Positions 1 through 8,925 of a DNA stretch of 47,190 nucleotides are shown here, in pieces. A program made the translations under genes and the position numbers. This DNA comes from a virus, in the IMG/VR virus record IMGVR_UViG_3300045911_000356, positions 1 to 47,190 of that record, one strand, 5' to 3'. A model generated the notes under the pieces. The model was not told the DNA's origin, searched no databases, and saw only the letters and a program-made list of their open reading frames with translations. The first letter of the stretch is position 1, and the number at the start of each line of letters is the position of its first letter.

Positions 1-6
1 AAACAT

Positions 7-306
7 ATGTTCAAAATTAGCAACTGGAAAAGCGATGAAAATGAGGTTATAATTTATTCTAAAGAAGAATTAGAAATTATAAAAAACAATATGACTGAAT
101 ATCTTTTTTCTGAATTAACAAAAAAATCAGTTGAAATAATTAGTAATATTAAAATAGATCTTTCTGATATAATTAAGTCAGAAATGTTTGAAAAAAAAAT
201 GTCACATATATTTGAAAGAAATAACTTCTTTACCGAAATAATATCAAATATAACTGGATATAAATTTAATGGAGAATACAATAATTATAAAATTTGGATC
301 AAATAA
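7..306 (+). CDS. hypothetical protein, 99 aa
   Basis: I do not recognise this protein. It is a soluble-looking, Lys/Glu/Ile/Asn-rich polypeptide with no signal peptide or membrane segment, probably mostly helical. The ATG at 7 lies so close to the window edge that its promoter cannot be judged. It converges on the NUDIX gene with a 134-nt gap that holds an AT-rich hairpin. Its codon use matches the other phage genes, so I take it as real, but no function can be offered. Confidence 0.6.
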   Translation: MFKISNWKSDENEVIIYSKEELEIIKNNMTEYLFSELTKKSVEIISNIKIDLSDIIKSEMFEKKMSHIFERNNFFTEIISNITGYKFNGEYNNYKIWIK

Positions 307-386
307 ATTTAGATTTTTACATTTCATGTAACATCATGATATAACTTAACACTAATATAATATATGAATTATTAAACATTTGAATA

Positions 387-415
387 AATTTAATTGATTT
401 AATTTCAATTAAATT
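387..415. terminator. AT-rich hairpin between convergent genes, possible weak bidirectional terminator
   Basis: An 11-bp perfect inverted repeat (AATTTAATTGA / TCAATTAAATT) with a 7-nt loop lies between the 3' ends of the 99-aa gene and the NUDIX gene. The stem is almost purely A/T and no clear T-run follows, so termination is only inferred from position. Confidence 0.3.
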
Positions 416-440
416 ATGTTTGTTGATACTATCAAAACTT

Positions 441-971
441 TCAATTTTTATTTATATAATTTAAATATTTAAGAATTCTTTCATAATGATTATAAGCAAA
501 TTCGTAGTTTTTTAATTCATCAAATAATACCCATTTAACCTCATCTATTTCTCCATCTTCACAATTTTTATTATGAACAACTGGATCTTCTTCTGAATTT
601 ATGCAAATTCCATAATAAAGAGCCACATCTTGATTGTTATTAAATGTTGGGTTCGTTATTATATCCCATGGATTAAACATTGATTGGTGTGTTATTTTAT
701 CAGGAGTTTCTTCTATTATTTTGCTTAAGTCTATTCCTGTTTCTTCCCAAACTTCTCTTAATGATGCTTGAGTTCCACTCTCATTCCAATCAAGATATCC
801 ACATGGATTGCACCATTTACCGGCTTGTGTCATGTTCTTACCTCTTTTTACTATTAATGCTTTTTCGTTGTTTAGTATAACAGTTACAACAACTACAATT
901 GAGCGAGATAACCATCTTGTTTCACCATTGTGAATGATTGGTTCGTTTGGGATGTTATTGAATTTAGGCAT
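441..971 (-). CDS. NUDIX hydrolase
   Basis: A 176-residue NUDIX-family pyrophosphohydrolase. The NUDIX box is complete: G, five residues (YLDWN), E, seven residues, then REVWEETGI, which fits GX5EX7REUXEEXGU with all metal-binding Glu residues. The family hydrolyses nucleoside diphosphates linked to another group (damaged dNTPs, ADP-ribose, NADH, capped RNA); the substrate cannot be read from the sequence. The N-terminus (SRSIVVVVTVILNNEKALIVKRG) is the usual first strand of the fold. The ATG at 971 lies 2 nt after a small frame-interrupted gene on the same strand. A host-like TAnnTTTG box upstream of that small gene (1143-1150) suggests early expression by host polymerase. Confidence 0.92.
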   Translation of the reverse strand: MPKFNNIPNEPIIHNGETRWLSRSIVVVVTVILNNEKALIVKRGKNMTQAGKWCNPCGYLDWNESGTQASLREVWEETGIDLSKIIEETPDKITHQSMFNPWDIITNPTFNNNQDVALYYGICINSEEDPVVHNKNCEDGEIDEVKWVLFDELKNYEFAYNHYERILKYLNYINKN

Positions 972-973
972 TG

Positions 974-1119
974 TTATTGATTAATTTCATTTAATATATT
1001 AAGTGGTTTATAAGTAAGTTTTAAATCTTTAGCCGATTTTCCTTCTGAAAGAATGGCTTTTAGTTTTTTTGATATGGTGGAACCTTTTTTTTTACTTCGT
1101 CATTTTCTTCTTTATTCAT
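974..1119 (-). pseudogene. small gene (about 48 aa) split by a frameshift at an A9 run
   Basis: Read from the ATG at 1119, the frame MNKEENDEVKKK runs into nine A residues and stops soon after as VPPYQKN. The next frame continues smoothly as STISKKLKAILSEGKSAKD and then LKLTYKPLNILNEINQ, ending at a TAA at 974, 2 nt before the NUDIX start. One extra A would restore a continuous 48-codon gene. The cause may be an assembly error in the homopolymer, a real mutation or polymerase slippage. The charged N-terminus and lysine-rich body give no family. Confidence 0.5.
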
Positions 1120-1142
1120 TGTAAAATTATCTTCTACAAATA

Positions 1143-1150
1143 CAAATATA
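1143..1150 (-). promoter_or_regulatory. host-type -7 box TATATTTG upstream of the NUDIX operon
   Basis: The minus strand reads TATATTTG, an exact match to the Bacteroidetes -7 consensus TAnnTTTG, 24 nt upstream of the ATG at 1119. No good TTTG -33 box is visible, so support is partial. Confidence 0.4.
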
Positions 1151-1162
1151 CTAATTTTTAAA

Positions 1163-1172
1163 TTAATATATA
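1163..1172 (+). promoter_or_regulatory. phage promoter motif TTAATATATA (endolysin)
   Basis: Exact copy of the motif repeated upstream of many genes in this window, ending 17 nt before the endolysin ATG. It is probably the late promoter recognised through the gp55-like sigma factor. Confidence 0.6.
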
Positions 1173-1189
1173 TATAAAAAATTATAGTT

Positions 1190-1792
1190 ATGGATTACTC
1201 TATATTAAAAGGTAATGTACCTGATGTTGTTTATGAACAAATACCAATGGTTATTGAGAAATTTAATATTAATACACCATTGAGATTAGTTCACTTTTTG
1301 GCACAATGTTCCCATGAGTCAGGTGGATTTAAGATAACTATCGAGAATTTAAATTATTCTGCTGATGGTTTGAAAAAAATATTTGGTAAATATTTCCCTG
1401 GTGATTTAGCTACTCAATATGCAAGAAAACCAGAAAAGATAGCATCTAGAGTATATGGTGGTAGAATGGGTAATGGTGATGAATCAACCAAAGAGGGTTG
1501 GATTTTTAGAGGAAGAGGATATATTCAATTGACTGGCAAGAATAATTATAAATTATTTTCAACATCAATTGGAGAAGATTTAATATCTAATCCTGATTTA
1601 GTTGCTACTAAATATCCACTAGTGTCAGCCGCTTGGTTCTTTGATAGAAATAAATTAAATTCTATTTCAGATAAAGGAATATCTGATGTAGTTATTAAGG
1701 AACTAACAAAGAGAATAAATGGAGGATTCAATGGATTAGAACATCGTATTGCTGAAACAAAAAGATTTGCTAAGTTACTTGGTGTTAAATAA
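1190..1792 (+). CDS. GH19-type endolysin (chitinase/lysozyme-like)
   Basis: A 200-residue glycoside hydrolase family 19 domain that fills the whole protein. The catalytic acid lies in the HFLAQCSHESGGF segment near residue 45. Other family signatures are a run that reads NGDESTKEGWIFRGRGYIQL near residues 95-114, then TGKNNY, and a C-terminal AAWFF segment. Phage GH19 enzymes cut the peptidoglycan glycan strand during lysis. There is no signal peptide or membrane segment, so a holin or host route would be needed; none is recognised nearby. The gene stands alone on the plus strand behind a late-type motif, as expected for a lysis gene, and its last bases overlap a small minus-strand ORF. Confidence 0.88.
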   Translation: MDYSILKGNVPDVVYEQIPMVIEKFNINTPLRLVHFLAQCSHESGGFKITIENLNYSADGLKKIFGKYFPGDLATQYARKPEKIASRVYGGRMGNGDESTKEGWIFRGRGYIQLTGKNNYKLFSTSIGEDLISNPDLVATKYPLVSAAWFFDRNKLNSISDKGISDVVIKELTKRINGGFNGLEHRIAETKRFAKLLGVK

Positions 1793-1952
1793 CTGATCGA
1801 ATAAATTCGATTACTTCAGTTTTTTGATTATTATCTAAAGATGAGTTGATCAGAAATAATTCTAACTTTCTTTTTTTTTCTTCACTCACTTTATCACCTA
1901 AGATTTCATTAATCTTCTTAATTGTTGTTGTTTTTGATTTGATTTTTTTCAT
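1785..1952 (-). CDS. possible small protein, 55 aa
   Basis: A minus-strand reading frame starting MKKIKSKTTTIKKINEILGD and ending EFIRSVI. It is lysine-rich at the N-terminus and amphipathic after that, and would be the last gene of the minus-strand operon. It overlaps the preceding gene by 35 nt in another frame and the endolysin stop by 8 nt. The composition looks coding, but the overlaps on both sides make it uncertain. No family is recognised. Confidence 0.4.
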   Translation of the reverse strand: MKKIKSKTTTIKKINEILGDKVSEEKKRKLELFLINSSLDNNQKTEVIEFIRSVI

Positions 1953-2520
1953 AGTTTAGTATCTGTTTTAATTTAATATCTCTTATAACTTCTTTTAAGT
2001 CTGGGTGAGTATTTTGTAATACTTCCATTATCTTTTCTTTACTAAAGAATCCATCATATCTATTTATTAGATGATCATCATCTACTGTTTGAGTTAGAAA
2101 AGTCATGAATAGATTAGGTCTTAACCTTATTACTAATTTGAAATTTCTATCTTCAATAAGAAATGATTGTTCATACTCTTGACCAAGATTGAATTGACTA
2201 GGTTTGAAACCTATTGATTTAATATAATTTGTAACAAATTCATACCTTTTGTATCTATTGGTTAGTTTTATTTCAGTGTCATAGTAAGCAAATCTAGAAG
2301 GTAATTCTTTGAATTCAGTTTCATCACCTATGTAAAATACATTTTCACCTAATATTTCATCAATAACTATCTCTCTCAAGGTGCTTTTATCTGATCTGGT
2401 CTTTTTTATTTCATTTGAGGTTTTACTATCAAATATGAAATAAACATTTCTAGTTCTTTTAGATAATTCTTCACATTCGTCTATTAACTCTTTCGGTATT
2501 TCCAAATTTTTTAGTATCAT
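1918..2520 (-). CDS. hypothetical protein, 200 aa
   Basis: No recognised domain. A mixed alpha/beta, highly charged soluble protein. I place the start at the ATG at 2520 because it forms an ATGA overlap with the stop of the upstream gene, the same junction used by the neighbouring pair at 2831-2834; a start five codons earlier at 2535 is possible. The C-terminus ends in an asparagine run. It is the fifth gene of the 4874-to-1785 operon, and translational coupling with its neighbours is likely. Confidence 0.65.
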   Translation of the reverse strand: MILKNLEIPKELIDECEELSKRTRNVYFIFDSKTSNEIKKTRSDKSTLREIVIDEILGENVFYIGDETEFKELPSRFAYYDTEIKLTNRYKRYEFVTNYIKSIGFKPSQFNLGQEYEQSFLIEDRNFKLVIRLRPNLFMTFLTQTVDDDHLINRYDGFFSKEKIMEVLQNTHPDLKEVIRDIKLKQILNYEKNQIKNNNN

Positions 2521-2834
2521 TCTTTTTTGAACCAATCTTTTTGTCTTTGATCTATTATTATGAATAATTCTTTTTCAGAAATTTCAGGAATGTAGTCTTC
2601 AGATTCTTTGTATATTTTTTTATAATCACCTTGTATGACGACTTGGTACTTATCGTTTCCGTCTACTGTGAAATTAATGATTAGTGTGAACGGATTTGCT
2701 AATTTACAAGAAGGATTAGTAACCAATTTTTGTTTATTTTTAGAGACTATATTAGTACCCCATTTTTGTATTTTTTTACCTATCCAATGTAGAAATTTAT
2801 TTCCACCAACTTTTAATACAGAATCTTCAATCAT
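2517..2834 (-). CDS. hypothetical protein, 105 aa
   Basis: Unrecognised. The N-terminal third is basic (VGGNKFLHWIGKKIQKWG) and could form an amphipathic helix; the middle is beta-rich. It overlaps both operon neighbours by ATGA junctions (2831-2834 and 2517-2520), which supports both ends. No signal peptide or clear membrane span. Confidence 0.65.
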   Translation of the reverse strand: MIEDSVLKVGGNKFLHWIGKKIQKWGTNIVSKNKQKLVTNPSCKLANPFTLIINFTVDGNDKYQVVIQGDYKKIYKESEDYIPEISEKELFIIIDQRQKDWFKKE

Positions 2835-3055
2835 TTTTTATAGTTTAAATTGTGATCAAATCTTATATTTTTAAAATTAACTAAAGTTTCACAGTTTTCA
2901 TACTCTTCCCTTTCCTCGAAAAAAGATATCATCTTGTCAATGAATTCTTTATCATATGGTTTGAAGTTAGCATCATAATTCTTACCAGATTTTATTCTAT
3001 CTAATCCATCACGCATTAGATATTCATAGCTTCTCAGGACTAATTTATCTTTCAT
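2831..3055 (-). CDS. hypothetical protein, 74 aa
   Basis: A small charged soluble protein of unknown function starting MKDKLVLRSYEYLMRDGLDR. It begins 5 nt after the stop of the upstream membrane-anchored gene and ends in an ATGA overlap with the next gene, so it belongs to the same tightly packed operon. No motif is visible. Confidence 0.6.
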   Translation of the reverse strand: MKDKLVLRSYEYLMRDGLDRIKSGKNYDANFKPYDKEFIDKMISFFEEREEYENCETLVNFKNIRFDHNLNYKK

Positions 3056-3060
3056 AAAAA

Positions 3061-3654
3061 TTAAATTTTATAGTTCTTTAGAAATTCTTTTTCTTCGTTT
3101 GTTAAATTATTTATTCCAACTTTTGATATTTTATCTAAGATATCATCAATGTTAAATTTAGTATTGTTTTCCCTCATTATTTTATCAATATCTGATTCTT
3201 CAATAATTTTCATTTTTTCAGGATTCTTATAAGTTCTCTCAAAATATTCTCTTGAGAGTACAAATCCTAACACTTCAATCACGTCATTTATTTTATCTTC
3301 GAATTTATTCTCGATTGCATTTGATATTGATGATAATATATCTTTTTCAACCATTTCTGATGTGTAGATACATTTATTGTTCTTGAAAATGGCGATATCT
3401 TTTCTGTCCATTATGTAAACAACATTGACATCATCATACTCTTTTAACTTCATGTTGATGTAAACTATGTCATTAACACGGTTTTTGAATTTTGATTTAT
3501 TTGAAAGTATATTATTTAATACCTCCTTAAACTGATCGTTAATTTTTTTAATGAGACTATCTCTTCTTACTCTATCAACATAGTTATCTAAAAAAATTCT
3601 TGTTTGATAACCGATTAAAAATATTAATGTGTATAGTATAATGTTTATTATCAT
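3061..3654 (-). CDS. membrane-anchored hypothetical protein, 197 aa
   Basis: One strongly hydrophobic N-terminal segment (MIINIILYTLIFLIGYQTR) is followed by a basic flank and a long charged soluble domain, so the protein is probably anchored in the inner membrane with the bulk in the cytoplasm. No family is recognised. It follows the nucleotidyltransferase gene after a 41-nt gap that contains a poor match to the phage promoter motif (GATATATAAC). A role in altering the host envelope would be a guess. Confidence 0.6.
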   Translation of the reverse strand: MIINIILYTLIFLIGYQTRIFLDNYVDRVRRDSLIKKINDQFKEVLNNILSNKSKFKNRVNDIVYINMKLKEYDDVNVVYIMDRKDIAIFKNNKCIYTSEMVEKDILSSISNAIENKFEDKINDVIEVLGFVLSREYFERTYKNPEKMKIIEESDIDKIMRENNTKFNIDDILDKISKVGINNLTNEEKEFLKNYKI

Positions 3655-3695
3655 ATTGTTATATATCTTTAGTACAAAGGTATGAATAAACTTTT

Positions 3696-4874
3696 TTATA
3701 ATAGTCCGTAAACAGATTTTCTAATTTTGATAATTAATTCATTTATGAATTTTTCATCCACACTATTTGGTAGATTAGAATTTTTGAAAAGTTTATCAAT
3801 TTCAATGATTTCCTTTTCAACATGGTTAATTAGAGTTTGTAAATCAACTTCACCTTTTCTAATACCAATTAGTTCTTTAGCATTTGGTCTCCTAACTATA
3901 ATACCCTTACCTTCCGCAATTTCACGAGCCATATCTATAAGTCTTCGACAGTGCATCATATTCTTACCATCAATTTTCTGACCGTTTGATTTAACATCAA
4001 CATATCTTTGTTCATTTCTTTCTTTTAACCAAGTTTCATATGACTTATAATCATTACAGTGTTGAGTATATCCATCTTTGTTATAGGAGATATGACCAAT
4101 AAAGTAATGACTCGGTGTTTCTTTAGGTATAGAGCTTAATCTAATATCATTAGATTCTTCAAATGCAATACCTTTGAATCCCATAACATGGTATTTATAA
4201 CCAGTGATTTTATTTATGAAATTCATTATAGATTTTTTTAATTTTCCAGTTTTATCTGAATATATAGAAGCAGCAGCATAATCATAGAATAGTGAATACA
4301 CATCTCTTCCATGTGGTAATTTGGATAGACCGCAGAATTTTTGATCCATCTTATTTTTCTCAAGAAAGTCTATTAGTGGTAAAGATTTTTCACCTTGATG
4401 TAGGTAGCAGAAATCAAGAGGAGTTTTCCTTGTTATTCTATCTTTTTCCCAGTTTTGTTTTTTATCAGTTCCTTTAGCCTTTTTAATTTGCATCTTAGCG
4501 TAACCACCAAATGAATTGGCACAGATTTTAGTAATAAACTTATCACGATTTTCGAGTATTAAGTCAAACACAGGGTGTTTATAAAGAATACAATCCTCTG
4601 GGGTATTTAAAAGTTCTAATACAGTTGGATTATTTTTACTTAATAATTCGATGAACCTACGAACTTCATATCCGACTAGATCATTTGTATCATCATTTAC
4701 CTGTTCTGTTATATTACCGGATAAAATATTTTCAATTGGTAGTATATAAATGTATCTTCTATCCTCATCAGAGGTTGATATATTTGTACCATAAGCAATT
4801 GATCCAGATATTACTTCATAAAGTATTAGACCTTTATCTTTCAACCATTTATAATCTATTTTTTGATTTTCCAT
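3696..4874 (-). CDS. RlaP-like nucleotidyltransferase (pol beta superfamily)
   Basis: A 392-residue predicted nucleotidyltransferase of the RlaP/YcgL type. The signature GSIAYGTNISTSDEDRRYIY near residues 23-42 holds the GS...YG...SDxD pattern, in which the Asp residues bind the catalytic metals. The length and later conserved segments (a GHISYNKDGY stretch, a C-terminal helical region) fit the family, which is common in T4-like phages and linked to RNA repair or end modification. The actual substrate is unknown. It heads a minus-strand operon running to 1785, and a TAnnTTTG box upstream (4905-4912) suggests early expression. Confidence 0.82.
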   Translation of the reverse strand: MENQKIDYKWLKDKGLILYEVISGSIAYGTNISTSDEDRRYIYILPIENILSGNITEQVNDDTNDLVGYEVRRFIELLSKNNPTVLELLNTPEDCILYKHPVFDLILENRDKFITKICANSFGGYAKMQIKKAKGTDKKQNWEKDRITRKTPLDFCYLHQGEKSLPLIDFLEKNKMDQKFCGLSKLPHGRDVYSLFYDYAAASIYSDKTGKLKKSIMNFINKITGYKYHVMGFKGIAFEESNDIRLSSIPKETPSHYFIGHISYNKDGYTQHCNDYKSYETWLKERNEQRYVDVKSNGQKIDGKNMMHCRRLIDMAREIAEGKGIIVRRPNAKELIGIRKGEVDLQTLINHVEKEIIEIDKLFKNSNLPNSVDEKFINELIIKIRKSVYGLL

Positions 4875-4904
4875 TTTAATATAAAAAACACCTTAATTAG
4901 GTTA

Positions 4905-4912
4905 CAAATATA
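4905..4912 (-). promoter_or_regulatory. host-type -7 box TATATTTG upstream of the nucleotidyltransferase
   Basis: Minus-strand TATATTTG matches TAnnTTTG and lies 30 nt upstream of the ATG at 4874. A convincing TTTG -33 element is not seen. Confidence 0.4.
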
Positions 4913-5019
4913 TGAAAAATTTAAATAGTAAAAAAAAGATATAATTCTATGATAAGAGATAGTTCACTTTCTCATAAAAATATAATCTCTAGATAGGAGT
5001 AATTTGATTTTATTGATAA

Positions 5020-5166
5020 TCACCATATGTAGGAGAAAAAATATCAAAAATTTTAAAATTAAATGGTGTTAGATTAAAAGATAGAACCTACTATGGTAAA
5101 AGAGATACAAAAAAAATTAAAAATATTATCAGGGAAATTATGATTCAAATTGGATTTAGAATTTAA
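5020..5166 (+). pseudogene. remnant of a coding sequence, perhaps a homing-endonuclease C-terminus
   Basis: Within the 320-nt gap between the nucleotidyltransferase and the fibre genes, a 48-codon open stretch has no start codon near its beginning but reads like protein: KISKILKLNGVRLKDRTYYG followed by KRDTKKIKNII and ending IQIGFRI. The ISKILKxNGVxLxxR pattern is common in helix-turn-helix DNA-binding segments of phage homing endonucleases. A stop immediately precedes it, so I read it as a decayed fragment. The rest of the gap (4875-5019) holds nothing else I can name apart from the promoter box for the divergent gene. Confidence 0.4.
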
Positions 5167-5172
5167 TATATA
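5163..5172 (+). promoter_or_regulatory. phage promoter motif TTAATATATA (fibre block)
   Basis: Exact motif ending 22 nt before the ATG at 5195. It is positioned to drive the tail-fibre block. Confidence 0.6.
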
Positions 5173-5194
5173 AGAAAAATACATTAGATAAAAT

Positions 5195-6238
5195 ATGCCA
5201 TTAATAGGTAGTTATAGTTTTGGTAGCGCATCCGCTGATAGATATTCAACAGTGGATGAGCTATTATCACAGTTACCTGACAACACTGCAAACTTAATTG
5301 CTGCTCAAGATATTAGAGATTCTGTTTACACATTATGGAAGAATATTGAGGATGTTAGTATTGTTGCAGCTTCAGCTGCATCAGCGTCAGCTTTCTTTTA
5401 TAATCCTAACCCAACACCTATTACGGTCGGTGGTATAACAGCTGGATCTACGTTTGTCACACCGACTGATATGCAAACAATGTGGAATTTACTATTATAT
5501 CCATATGTTGCCCCAGCGGCATCAATTCAATTGACTTCTACTTTACCATATTATAATAATAGCGGTGTTTATGTTTCATCTGGTGGTCGTGAGTATGGTG
5601 CTCCTCTATCTGTTAATTTAAGTTGGTCGGTTATTAAGAATAGCAATCCTATTACTTCTATTATAGTAGCAGGATTCACTCAAGTTCCAAATGGTAACTC
5701 ACAATCGGGTTCTCAAGTAACTTTTGGTACACACTCCGTCTCGCCTGGTGTAAGTCAGACCAACACATTTAATATGTCTGTTAGTGATGGTATTTCTACA
5801 ACCAATGCGAGTACAACGTTAACATGGATGAACAGGAGGTATTGGGGATCTGTTGACCTTAGTGGTATAGGTAATCCAGATTTAACATTAAATCCTGGAC
5901 TTTCTTCATCAGTTGCTGCTTTTGTTACGAATGGTGTAATATTATCTTTAAATGGAGCTAATGCTAATTCTCAAGCATTTGGTAATGAGTTATCAACAAC
6001 TAAGAGTAAGACATACGTTGGTATAAATGGAGCAGGTAAACATTTAGTTTTTGCTTGGCCAAGTAATGTTAGTAATCCATATACTCCAACATTTACTGTT
6101 AATGGTTTACCAAATACTGCTTTTACAAGGATAAGAAGTAATTCTCCATTTGTTAATCAATATGGATTTACAACGAATTATGAAGTGTGGGTAAGTAATA
6201 CTTTACAAAACTCACCATTAAATATAGTTATAAGTTAA
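5195..6238 (+). CDS. tail-fibre/appendage structural protein, 347 aa
   Basis: A virion protein rich in Ser, Thr, Asn and Gly, probably mostly beta. After an N-terminal helical segment (residues 15-60) comes a module starting VGGITAGSTFVTPTDMQTMW, also present in the 548-aa protein two genes downstream (VGGIPAGTTFSNATMKDMW), then Ig-like strands ending in a WMNRRYWG segment and a C-terminal domain with FAWPS and a YGFTTNYEVW segment. The same order recurs in the 548-aa protein, so the two share the C-terminal half. It is the first gene of a plus-strand block with short gaps and no Shine-Dalgarno sequences. The exact position in the tail is not determined. Confidence 0.72.
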   Translation: MPLIGSYSFGSASADRYSTVDELLSQLPDNTANLIAAQDIRDSVYTLWKNIEDVSIVAASAASASAFFYNPNPTPITVGGITAGSTFVTPTDMQTMWNLLLYPYVAPAASIQLTSTLPYYNNSGVYVSSGGREYGAPLSVNLSWSVIKNSNPITSIIVAGFTQVPNGNSQSGSQVTFGTHSVSPGVSQTNTFNMSVSDGISTTNASTTLTWMNRRYWGSVDLSGIGNPDLTLNPGLSSSVAAFVTNGVILSLNGANANSQAFGNELSTTKSKTYVGINGAGKHLVFAWPSNVSNPYTPTFTVNGLPNTAFTRIRSNSPFVNQYGFTTNYEVWVSNTLQNSPLNIVIS

Positions 6239-6252
6239 AATAAAATATAGAA

Positions 6253-8910
6253 ATGGCTCAGAATACAGGAACATTAATATCAGCACCGATTAGACCAAAC
6301 GATTCTCAGGATCCAATTGCATCTGCTCATGCGGTTGAGATAAAGGGTGGTTTACATACTGCTGCTACAATCAATGATAGGAATAATATTATAGTTCAAA
6401 GAAGAGAATGGGGTATGATGTGTTATGTTATTGCTGATGATACATTATATCAATTAAAATATAATTATGTTGATAATGTAATTACTAATAACTCTAATTG
6501 GGTTCCATTTACAGGTGGATCTGGTGGTAGTGAATGGGTCGATTCTGTTATTACAAGAACTAACACACCTCCGGTATCTTCTTCGAATGGTGATAGGTAT
6601 TTAATTGCATCACCAGCTAGTGGAGCATGGGTTGGATCTGATAATTTAATTGCTGAGTATAATAATATTATTTCTGGTAGTTGGTCATATACAGTACCTA
6701 CTAATGGAATGACTGTTAGGGTTGATGATGAGGATAACACCATCTATAAATATGAGGGTGTTTACCCATTAGGTATTTGGAATAAAGAGTTGTTAAATCA
6801 AGTTAGATTTATAATAGCGACTAGTTCAAATGCTACACAATACACTGCTTTATCTACACCAGTTTTTGGTTCATATAATAAAGACATATTGTTCCTTGTT
6901 AATTTCGCGACAGCAAACTCAGGTACAGTTTCTATTAATATTAACAATGTTGGTGATACACTAGTTAAGAAGATATCTGGCACAGGATTGGTAGATATTG
7001 TCCCTAATGACTTAACACCTGGTTATATTTATAATATGACTTATGATGGTACATACTTTCAAGTTAATATTCCTACTGGAGCAACATCTGTTGGTGTGAT
7101 TGGACCGGCGGAAGATGGTGATTATACCGATGGATTATTCACTGATTTCACACCGATGACACCTATTGGTACACCAATAGATAGATTTAATGAGATATTA
7201 AAATCACTCGTACCTCCTTCTGCTCCAGATCTATCTGATTGGACAGGAAGTAAACCAGGTAGTGTTAATGGTAAATTGAGTTTTGATGGTAATAACCCTA
7301 TTGCTGGTAGTGTTTATATAAGTGCTACTAATTCACCTTCGTCTCCTATATCAGTGGATGGTTCTTGGACTATGTCTGGTAAAAGATTGGGTATAGCAGC
7401 ATCAGCATCAAATGATATCACCGGTATTCTTAATGATCAGGTTACTACACATACCGGGGTTCCAACACCAGCTTATGTTGCTGATTCATTTGGTGATGCT
7501 CATCTTGGTCAATTAAAAATGTATGTGAATGGTGTATTAAAGACATCTGCTACTATAAATTTAACAGTATTAACTGCTCAAGATACAACAATATCTGGTG
7601 CATCAACTGGGTTTAATGTTAGTGCTGCTACAGCTTCTAAATTCCCACAAGGTGATCCGTTTAATAATTTCTGGAATAGAACAGGTACTTGGAGACTAAA
7701 AGGAAATGATCCTGATATCGTATTGGGGTATAATTATGTACATGTTGTTCATGATAATGCTCCTTTTTTCACAAGAACGCTAGAAAGATATGAGTTTATT
7801 ATAGATCATAATACGACAGCTACTTCAATAACTGGAGCTACTATTACTGGATATACATTTACAGGTAGTAAGATGCTATCAGGTATTAATTATTTTACAG
7901 GAGGTACGGTTAATTATGATGTGACAATTAATAATTTGTATAGAAATACATATTATGGTGGTTCTGACGCTATTACATTTATAGAGAATAGTTCTGGTTC
8001 TACCATACCTATTATAAATACAACAGCTACATTAGCACTTGCCAATTCAGGAGGTAATGAACTTAAACAATTTAAGATATCTAATCTTGATCAACAGGGA
8101 GGACCTATAACATTTAGTGTTTATACATCAGGTAAGAGAAGGATAAATGAATCTATATCTTGGAGTGTTGGTGCTAAAAGAACGGTACAAGGTAATACTA
8201 CTGGTGGTAATGTTTCAATTAATAATGTGATGCTTGATAATGTTAATCCAACATCAACACTTCTAGCTGAATATTTTGATGATGAGAGATATAGATTAAA
8301 GAATACATATGGTGCATTCCAATATGATTTATTCTCAATGACATCATCAAATGCTTGGGAGTCAAATCAATCACTTGTAGGTCCTACTCAAGGTTGGAAT
8401 GAAGGTTTGCAAGTTATAAATGGTAGATTGATATACCCAGTTACTAATTTTAGTACAATTGGTAATTTAACAGTTAATCAGAACTTTGGTAATTTACTTG
8501 CCAATTATTCCACTGCTACAGGTAATAGACAATATGTTAGATGGTTTAGACAGGTCACTCCTACGACAGGTAACTTTACTATGGTGATAAATGGTTCGGG
8601 AGGGACTTTTGTATCAGCTGCCACTCCATTAACCGGTAATAACATAAGAGTTGAGATTAAAGCACCTGGTTCTGTATCAGCTGAGACAGGATGGTTAGAC
8701 GCTTATTCTGATTTCGCTACAGGTCAATGGAACGATGGTGATGGGTGTAGAAATGCCTCATCCGGGGTTGGTAGAGCATTTGGTACCACTTGGGGATTAA
8801 CAATAGGCACGAAGAATACAGCGAATACAAATGGTATGATGTTGATTCGAATAACAGTTGGATCATCATTTACTGGTTATATAGATAGTATAATATGGAA
8901 TTTTGCATAA
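6253..8910 (+). CDS. large tail-fibre protein, 885 aa
   Basis: A large beta-rich virion protein starting 14 nt after the previous gene. The first 100 residues form an attachment-like module: RREWGMMCYVIADDTLYQL matches RRREGMIVGIMSDNTYWKL in the 266-aa protein at 10604, so both probably dock on the same tail partner. A segment with GDRYLIASPASGAW (about residues 115-130) is common in phage fibres. The middle and C-terminal parts are Thr/Ser/Gly/Asn-rich and end with a WNEGLQVINGRLIYP segment and a jelly-roll-like domain that may bind carbohydrate. Receptor recognition is a reasonable inference; the specificity is not visible. Confidence 0.75.
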   Translation: MAQNTGTLISAPIRPNDSQDPIASAHAVEIKGGLHTAATINDRNNIIVQRREWGMMCYVIADDTLYQLKYNYVDNVITNNSNWVPFTGGSGGSEWVDSVITRTNTPPVSSSNGDRYLIASPASGAWVGSDNLIAEYNNIISGSWSYTVPTNGMTVRVDDEDNTIYKYEGVYPLGIWNKELLNQVRFIIATSSNATQYTALSTPVFGSYNKDILFLVNFATANSGTVSININNVGDTLVKKISGTGLVDIVPNDLTPGYIYNMTYDGTYFQVNIPTGATSVGVIGPAEDGDYTDGLFTDFTPMTPIGTPIDRFNEILKSLVPPSAPDLSDWTGSKPGSVNGKLSFDGNNPIAGSVYISATNSPSSPISVDGSWTMSGKRLGIAASASNDITGILNDQVTTHTGVPTPAYVADSFGDAHLGQLKMYVNGVLKTSATINLTVLTAQDTTISGASTGFNVSAATASKFPQGDPFNNFWNRTGTWRLKGNDPDIVLGYNYVHVVHDNAPFFTRTLERYEFIIDHNTTATSITGATITGYTFTGSKMLSGINYFTGGTVNYDVTINNLYRNTYYGGSDAITFIENSSGSTIPIINTTATLALANSGGNELKQFKISNLDQQGGPITFSVYTSGKRRINESISWSVGAKRTVQGNTTGGNVSINNVMLDNVNPTSTLLAEYFDDERYRLKNTYGAFQYDLFSMTSSNAWESNQSLVGPTQGWNEGLQVINGRLIYPVTNFSTIGNLTVNQNFGNLLANYSTATGNRQYVRWFRQVTPTTGNFTMVINGSGGTFVSAATPLTGNNIRVEIKAPGSVSAETGWLDAYSDFATGQWNDGDGCRNASSGVGRAFGTTWGLTIGTKNTANTNGMMLIRITVGSSFTGYIDSIIWNFA

Positions 8911-8925
8911 AATTAAAGATATAAA

